DNA of 11,585 nucleotides from CALGLS01 sp047626155 (lineage in GTDB: Bacteria > Bacteroidota > Bacteroidia > Chitinophagales > Saprospiraceae). The stretch is from assembly GCA_047626155.1 (NCBI GenBank), contig JBLHRR010000171.1:1-11585 (forward strand). The letters run 5' to 3'. Position numbers and translations under genes: made by a program. The notes below the pieces were generated by a model. The model was not told the origin of the DNA and made no database searches. It saw nothing but the letters and a program-made list of their open reading frames with translations. This document shows positions 6,742-11,585 of the stretch, piece by piece. Position 1 is the first letter of the stretch, and every line of letters starts with the position of its first letter.

Positions 6742-6905
6742 TAGAGTTTATTCCAAAATAATTTGTATGTCCTCAAAAGGTCTTTTTATCCAGTACTTCA
6801 GCTTTTTGTTCGCCCGTAGCTAAGGCTACGAACTCAAAAAATAGCTTCGTTCTAAAAAAAAACATCTATTTGATTCCTATACAAAACATTTCAGCATAAA
6901 CTCTA
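6742..6905 (-). mobile_element. 164-bp MITE-like element, copy 2 (inverted)
   Basis: This is the reverse complement of the unit at 3864-4027, with nine substitutions and no length change. It has the same terminal TAGAGTTTAT / ATAAACTCTA inverted repeats and the same central hairpin (CGTAGC and GCTACG around a 4-nt loop). Four of the nine differences cluster within a 12-base stretch near the right-hand end of the element, at about 6770-6781 here. It separates the DinB-like gene from the zinc-ribbon gene. Its right end (at 6742) lies 7 bp from the start codon of the latter, and its left end (6905) lies 16 bp past the DinB stop. No target duplication longer than TA is visible. Confidence 0.8.
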
Positions 6906-6921
6906 TTTAAAAACACAAAAT

Positions 6922-7467
6922 CTAATACTTAAAATTTTTCAGTACTTTATCAATTTGCCCACGATGTCTTCTAAAATGAACTATGTGAAAATCAAGCATT
7001 GCACCTAGTGAAATTCGTCCTCCGAGGGGATGTTTAAATATTGCTTTTTTGAATAAATTATCTGGCAGCGTTCCTAAAAAATCGCGTAATTCGGCTCGTT
7101 GAGATTGCCATTGTTTGACCAAATCCCAGAAGGTCGCTTCCTCAGGAAAAGTCTCTGCAGATACAATTCCCGGTGCTTTTACTTTGATAGGAATTTTCAA
7201 GTACATTTTGATCAGAGCCCCTCTTAAGGCACCCAAAATTCCTGCATTCTTCAATTTCGGATTGAAGCTCAATTTTTTCTGTACGTATTTCAACCCCATA
7301 TCTTCAGATTTCATCAAATGCTGCATCACCTGCGCAACGGACCACTTGCCCATTTTCGGCTTCCAGTTTAAATCCTGATCAGAATGGGCTTTGAGATCTC
7401 TCAATAACAGCTTAAGCTCCGAATCGAGTGTATCTAATTGATTTTCAATGCTTTTTCTCATGAACAA
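6922..7467 (-). CDS. DinB-like putative metal-dependent hydrolase/transferase
   Basis: This 181-aa cytosolic protein is of the DinB/YfiT four-helix-bundle superfamily. Matching features are WSVAQVMQHL at 42-51 with His50 and the C-terminal FHIVHFRRH at 160-168, where His164 and His168 would complete the usual metal-binding histidine triad (His161 is also available). The block NWKPKMGKWSVAQ is typical of the DinB_2 subgroup. Members include thiol transferases (bacillithiol and mycothiol) and many stress-associated proteins of unknown substrate, so no reaction is assigned. Met1 and Met3 are both possible starts, only 6 bp apart. The gene is followed directly by copy 2 of the 164-bp element. Confidence 0.78.
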   Translation of the reverse strand: MFMRKSIENQLDTLDSELKLLLRDLKAHSDQDLNWKPKMGKWSVAQVMQHLMKSEDMGLKYVQKKLSFNPKLKNAGILGALRGALIKMYLKIPIKVKAPGIVSAETFPEEATFWDLVKQWQSQRAELRDFLGTLPDNLFKKAIFKHPLGGRISLGAMLDFHIVHFRRHRGQIDKVLKNFKY

Positions 7468-7769
7468 ATTAGTAAATGTTGTTTTATAAAAAGGTCATTG
7501 CTTGTTGTGATGTCTTTTTTAGGAGTCATCCTGCAAATAGAACACAAGTTTAATCAAAAATTTTTAATTTCGAGCTTGTAAATGAAAAGATAAACCGATG
7601 TTAATTGATTTCATCTGATGGGGAATAGAAAATTGGCGTTCTTCCATTTGTTTTTTTACCGCAACTGCCTGCCCTTACTTTGTCGAACGGGGCGCAAAGC
7701 TTCGCAGCGTTGAATAAAACCAAAGAAACTAGACTTTACTTAGAAAAAATTTAACCAAACCACTATCAT
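7468..7769. other. 302-bp divergent intergenic region
   Basis: This gap separates the DinB-like gene (-) from the propeller-amidohydrolase gene (+) and must hold both promoters. No RNA gene or repeat is recognised. On the + strand TTTG (7647-7650) and TTACTTTG (7675-7682) resemble the Bacteroidota -33 and -7 elements, but the 24-nt spacer is longer than usual, so this is only a candidate. A GC-richer patch at 7683-7708 contrasts with the AT-rich surroundings and has no assigned role. Confidence 0.3.
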
Positions 7770-10700
7770 ATGTATCAGCCTATTTTATTAAAAAACCTAC
7801 ACTTACTTTTTTTACTACTGCTAACTTCTAGCCTATTTGCTCAGGAAAAAGAAGATAAAAAATGGGACGTCAATAACCCTCCGGGAGAATATAAAGAAGT
7901 TGAATTTTCTACCTCAGAAGGAACCTGGATGAATCTGGATATTAGCCCAGATGGAAAAACGATTGCCTTTGATATGTTGGGGGACATTTATACCATGCCT
8001 ATTGGCGGCGGAACAGCTAAGTTGCTTCGTGGCGGATTAGCTTGGGAAGTTCAACCGCGTTTCAGCCCGGATGGAAAAAACATTGCTTTTACATCTGATG
8101 CAGGTGGCGGGGATAACATCTGGTACATGAAGTCGGATGGTTCTGATGCCAAGCAAATCACTAAGGAATCTTTTCGTCTTTTGAACAATGCCGTTTGGGA
8201 TGAAACGGGTGATTACCTTATTGCTAGAAAACACTTTACGTCTCAGCGTTCCCTTGGAGCAGGAGAAATGTGGATGTATCATATTACGGGGGGGGCTGGC
8301 ATTCAAATGACGAAAAGAAAAAACGATCAACAGGATGTCAATGAACCGTCATTGTCCAAAGATGGTCGATACCTATATTATAGTGAGGATGTTTATCCTG
8401 GAGGCAATTTTCAATACAACAAAAATCCTAATAGCCAAATATATGTGGTAAAAAGGTACGATCGAGAAAGTGGAGAAAATGAGACTTTCGTTGGTGGTCC
8501 CGGAGGAGCTTGTCGCCCAGAGATTTCTAATGACGGGAAGTGGCTGGCTTATGTGAGGCGAGTAAGAACAAAGTCAGTTCTGTTTATTCACAACGTAGAG
8601 ACCGGCGAGGAATATCCTATTTTCGATGGATTGAGTAAGGATCAGCAGGAGGCCTGGGCCATCTTTGGCGTTTATACTGGATTCAGTTGGACACCCAACG
8701 ACAAGGCAATTGTGATCTGGGGAAAAGGAAAAATTTGGTCTATTGACATTGCTAGTAAAAAATCTACTAACATTCCTTTCACAGTAAATGCAAAACACAA
8801 ATTTGCAGAGACCGTTCATTTTGATCAACAAGTTTATCAGGATGAAGTAGAAGTAAAAGCCATTCGTCAGGCAGTCACCTCTCCAGATGGAAAGACCTTA
8901 GTTTTCAATGCTGCGGGTTATCTATATAAAATGAATTTGCCGAAAGGTAAACCAAAACGATTGACGACAAACACTGATTTTGAATTTGAGCCTTCCTTCT
9001 CTAAAAACGGAAAAGAATTGTTATACGTAACTTGGAACGACTCCAGGATGGGGGCCATTTACAAAATGAGCATAGCAACTGGCGTTAGTGCAAAAGTCAG
9101 CAAAGAGAAAGGAATATTCAGAACTCCTTCTTTTTCGCCAAACGGAAAACAAATCATTTACAGGAAAGAAGGAGGCAATAATCACCAAGGTTTTGTAAAC
9201 TCAAAGAAGCCTGGTTTTTATATTGTGAATAGCAATGGTGGCAATCCAACCTTCATTCCTTCTGGCGGCGAAAACCCTAGTTTTAGTGCAGATGGAAAAA
9301 AGATTTTCTATCAAACGGGAGGTTATTTATTTGGTTCCTTGACTAAGTCTATGAAGGCTTATGATTTGGAAAAGAAAAAGGAAGAAACCGTTTTCAACAC
9401 GAAGTATACCAACTCCTTTGTACCAAGCCCGGACAACAAATGGATTGCATTCACAGAGATGTTTAAAGTGTATGTAGCACCGATGCCAAAGCCGGGTCAG
9501 GCCATTGGATTGTCTGCGGATACGAAAGCGATCCCAGTCGCTCAGGTTGCCAGAGATGCTGGAATAAACCTACACTGGTCAGGAGATAGTAAGCAGATTA
9601 TGTGGACTTTAGGTAATGAATATTTTAGTAATACATTAAAGGACCGATTCCTCTTTTTAGAAAATTCAGTGGACAGTATTCCTCCGATTGACACAACAGG
9701 AATCAAAATTGAATTGGTTTTAGAAACAGATAAACCTAAAGGAATCATTGCCTTTAAAGGTGCTCGAATTATTACGATGGAAGGTGATAATGTGATTGAG
9801 AATGGAACCATTGTGGTAGAAGACAACATCATCAAAGCTGTTGGGAAAACGGGTGAAATCAAAATTCCAGCAACTGCTAAAATAATAGATGCTACTGGCA
9901 AAACCATTATGCCTGGGATCGTTGATGTACATGCGCATTTAGGTGCTTTTCGATTTGGTTTGAGTCCTCAAAAGCACTGGCAATATTATGCGAATCTGGC
10001 TTACGGTGTAACGACAACACATGACCCTTCTTCCAATTCGGAAATGACTTTTTCCCAATCGGAAATGGTGAAATCTGGTCGCATGGTCGGTCCAAGAATT
10101 TTCAGTACCGGAATTATTCTGTACGGAGCCGATGGTGATTTCAAAGCCGTTGTCAATTCTTTGGACGATGCCCGTTCAGCTTTGCGAAGAACAAAAGCAT
10201 ATGGTGCATTTTCTGTAAAGAGTTACAACCAACCTCGAAGAGATCAACGTCAGCAAATAATACAAGCGGCTCGGGAATTGGGTATCAATGTTTATCCGGA
10301 AGGTGGTTCTTTCTTCTATCATAATTTATCAATGGTAGCAGATGGACATACTGGAGTAGAGCACAATATCCCAGTTGCTCCTTTATATAATGATGTGATT
10401 ACCTTTTGGTCGCAAACAAAATCAGGAAACACCCCTACCCTAATCGTCAACTATGGTGGAGTGAACGGCGAGTACTACTGGTATCAAAATACCAATGTTT
10501 GGGAGAAGAAAAGATTGCTCGATTTTACGCCCCGCCCAATCGTTGATTCTCGTTCCAGACATCGTATGATGATTCCGGATGAGGAATATCAAAACGGGCA
10601 TATCCTGGTTTCTCAATCTTGTAAAAAACTCCAGGATGCTGGTGTCAATATCAACCTCGGTTCTCACGGACAGCTTCAGGGCCTTGGTGCTCACTGGGAA

Positions 10701-11054
10701 TTGTGGATGCTACAGCAAGGAGGTATGACTAATATGGAGGCGCTTCGAGCAGCAACAATGAATGGCGCTACTTACCTCGGCATGGATAAAGAAATTGGTT
10801 CTTTGAAAAAAGGCAAATTAGCTGATTTAATTGTTTTAGATGCTAATCCTTTGGAAAACATTCGTAACTCAGAACACGTAAAGTACACCATGATCAATGG
10901 TCGCCTCTATGATGCTGCTACCCTAAATGAAATGGGGAACGAAGAGAAGAAACGAACAGCGTTTTATTGGGAGCGAGAGGGTTCTGGAAATGCTTATCCT
11001 TTTTATCAAGGTACGAGGAGCTTTATGCCAGTACAGTGTGTTTGTGGGCATTGA
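7770..11054 (+). CDS. Exported beta-propeller (PD40/TolB-like) amidohydrolase fusion
   Basis: This 1094-aa protein is predicted to be exported. Residues 1-25 are a signal peptide (LHLLFLLLLTSSLFAQ). Residues about 45-630 contain twelve PD40-type repeats of the SPDGKxIAF kind, for example 59-67, 99-107, 196-204, 252-260, 371-379, 456-464 and 553-561, consistent with two six-bladed propellers. Residues about 655-1075 are an imidazolonepropionase-type amidohydrolase: a small beta domain (GARIITMEGDNVIENGTIVV), MPGIVDVHAHLG with metal ligands His721 and His723, Lys817 as a possible bridging lysine, HTGVEH with His860 and His865, and NLGSHGQLQGLGAHWELW with His966 and His975. The closing LGSLKKGKLADLIVLDANPL-type segment is typical of the superfamily. 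The substrate is unknown; peptide-like amides are one guess. It is followed by the FG-GAP lipoprotein gene 175 bp downstream on the same strand. Confidence 0.87.
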   Translation: MYQPILLKNLHLLFLLLLTSSLFAQEKEDKKWDVNNPPGEYKEVEFSTSEGTWMNLDISPDGKTIAFDMLGDIYTMPIGGGTAKLLRGGLAWEVQPRFSPDGKNIAFTSDAGGGDNIWYMKSDGSDAKQITKESFRLLNNAVWDETGDYLIARKHFTSQRSLGAGEMWMYHITGGAGIQMTKRKNDQQDVNEPSLSKDGRYLYYSEDVYPGGNFQYNKNPNSQIYVVKRYDRESGENETFVGGPGGACRPEISNDGKWLAYVRRVRTKSVLFIHNVETGEEYPIFDGLSKDQQEAWAIFGVYTGFSWTPNDKAIVIWGKGKIWSIDIASKKSTNIPFTVNAKHKFAETVHFDQQVYQDEVEVKAIRQAVTSPDGKTLVFNAAGYLYKMNLPKGKPKRLTTNTDFEFEPSFSKNGKELLYVTWNDSRMGAIYKMSIATGVSAKVSKEKGIFRTPSFSPNGKQIIYRKEGGNNHQGFVNSKKPGFYIVNSNGGNPTFIPSGGENPSFSADGKKIFYQTGGYLFGSLTKSMKAYDLEKKKEETVFNTKYTNSFVPSPDNKWIAFTEMFKVYVAPMPKPGQAIGLSADTKAIPVAQVARDAGINLHWSGDSKQIMWTLGNEYFSNTLKDRFLFLENSVDSIPPIDTTGIKIELVLETDKPKGIIAFKGARIITMEGDNVIENGTIVVEDNIIKAVGKTGEIKIPATAKIIDATGKTIMPGIVDVHAHLGAFRFGLSPQKHWQYYANLAYGVTTTHDPSSNSEMTFSQSEMVKSGRMVGPRIFSTGIILYGADGDFKAVVNSLDDARSALRRTKAYGAFSVKSYNQPRRDQRQQIIQAARELGINVYPEGGSFFYHNLSMVADGHTGVEHNIPVAPLYNDVITFWSQTKSGNTPTLIVNYGGVNGEYYWYQNTNVWEKKRLLDFTPRPIVDSRSRHRMMIPDEEYQNGHILVSQSCKKLQDAGVNINLGSHGQLQGLGAHWELWMLQQGGMTNMEALRAATMNGATYLGMDKEIGSLKKGKLADLIVLDANPLENIRNSEHVKYTMINGRLYDAATLNEMGNEEKKRTAFYWEREGSGNAYPFYQGTRSFMPVQCVCGH

Positions 11055-11229
11055 TAGAGTGGTAACCGCAACGGCGCTACGAAGGCGCTACATTTCTCGC
11101 TTTGCTCGATGTTTTTATTTAACCACAAACCTGTCCGCACGACAAGCGGAGGCCACGAAGGGACACAATGTTTTCTCGCGAAATTAGTGTACCACTTAAT
11201 TTAATTAATTATTCAACCAACTAATTCTA
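11055..11229. repeat. Intergenic segment with short direct and inverted repeats
   Basis: This 175-bp gap holds a direct repeat GGCGCTAC at 11073-11080 and 11084-11091 (period 11). It also holds a segment at 11122-11168 that resembles the CACAAAG/CACGAAGG/GACACAA intergenic repeat seen in many Bacteroidota and other genomes. That segment is interrupted by a short hairpin, TCCGC (11134-11138) with GCGGA (11146-11150). No conventional terminator for the amidohydrolase gene is obvious. The repeat-family link is from memory of such sequences. Confidence 0.35.
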
Positions 11230-11585
11230 ATGCGCTATATCTTACCAATTCTATCTGCCTTCTTTTTACTGACGGCTTGTAACGAAGACCAGTCAAAAGC
11301 ATCACCAGTTGAGGCAACTCCTCTGGCACAGACAGACAATGTGAAGATTTTCAATTCAATTCCGAAAGAAGAATCAGGAATTACTTTTGTCAATCAGATT
11401 ACGGACAATATGGAATTGAATTATTTTCAATACGATGCGATGTATCAGGGAGCAGGTGTTGGTGTTGGTGATTTTAATAATGATGGTTTGGCCGATATTT
11501 TCTTTGCAGGAAATCAGGTCAATGATCAGTTGTATTTGAACAAGGGGCAGCTGAAATTTGAAAACATTACCGTTTCTGCGGGGAT
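11230..11585 (+). CDS. FG-GAP/VCBS repeat lipoprotein, 5' part only
   Basis: This open frame starts at 11230 and runs off the right edge (118 codons seen). The N-terminus MRYILPILSAFFLLTAC is a lipoprotein signal with lipobox LTAC and lipid-acceptor Cys17. The following residues NED are acidic, which in Bacteroidota favours export to the cell surface. After a linker, GITFVNQITDNMELNYFQYD leads into GVGVGDFNNDGLADIFFAGN, an FG-GAP calcium-loop motif, then QLYLNKGQLKFENIT. This pattern matches the start of large CRTAC1/ASPIC-UnbV-type proteins, often over 1000 aa, though the rest lies outside the window. Ligand unknown. It follows the propeller-amidohydrolase gene in the same direction and could share its transcript. 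Confidence 0.78.
   Translation, partial: MRYILPILSAFFLLTACNEDQSKASPVEATPLAQTDNVKIFNSIPKEESGITFVNQITDNMELNYFQYDAMYQGAGVGVGDFNNDGLADIFFAGNQVNDQLYLNKGQLKFENITVSAG

Noticed and set aside
3864..6905. CRISPR array or phage-defence island
   Set aside because: There are only two long inverted copies and no short regularly spaced direct repeats, and no cas, nuclease or methylase genes lie between them.
10927..11187. 86-codon + strand ORF across the end of the amidohydrolase gene and the repeat segment
   Set aside because: It overlaps the amidohydrolase C-terminus in another frame and then translates the intergenic repeats; no family features.

Overview
The window looks like ordinary chromosome of a Bacteroidota species, probably in or near the Saprospiria (Lewinella or Haliscomenobacter type). 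This rests on three observations. A large secreted FG-GAP protein ends in what reads as a type IX secretion (T9SS) sorting domain. Intergenic DNA is AT-rich and starts lack clear Shine-Dalgarno sites. A surface-type lipoprotein has acidic residues directly after its lipobox cysteine. The lineage is inferred from these features only; no search was possible.

Layout, left to right: (1) metZ-like O-succinylhomoserine sulfhydrylase, + strand, 147-1319. (2) A convergent intergenic region, 1320-1504, with two successive inverted repeats, one straddling the metZ stop codon and one a 104-bp nested palindrome. (3) A 748-aa secreted FG-GAP/VCBS repeat protein with a T9SS tail, - strand, 1505-3751. (4) A 164-bp element with terminal inverted repeats, 3864-4027. 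(5) A YjjG-type HAD nucleotidase, + strand, best started at 4122, whose end overlaps that of the convergent EamA transporter (4795-5715, -). (6) A 320-aa double zinc-ribbon protein, - strand, 5772-6734. (7) A second, inverted copy of the 164-bp element, 6742-6905, ending 7 bp from the zinc-ribbon start codon. (8) A DinB-like protein, - strand, 6922-7467. (9) A 1094-aa exported beta-propeller/amidohydrolase fusion, + strand, 7770-11054. (10) The 5' end of an FG-GAP lipoprotein, + strand, from 11230 past the window edge.

No single operon or defence-type system is evident. The genes are a mix of metabolic, transport and cell-envelope functions, and neighbours are mostly divergent or convergent. 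The exported FG-GAP protein, the exported amidohydrolase and the FG-GAP lipoprotein fit a cell-surface, polymer-degrading lifestyle.

The most notable structure is non-coding. Two 164-bp copies, about 94% identical by hand alignment with no indels, lie in inverted orientation 2.7 kb apart. Their ends are inverted repeats bounded by TA, as expected of a miniature transposable element, and in both copies the same end faces the start of the adjacent gene.
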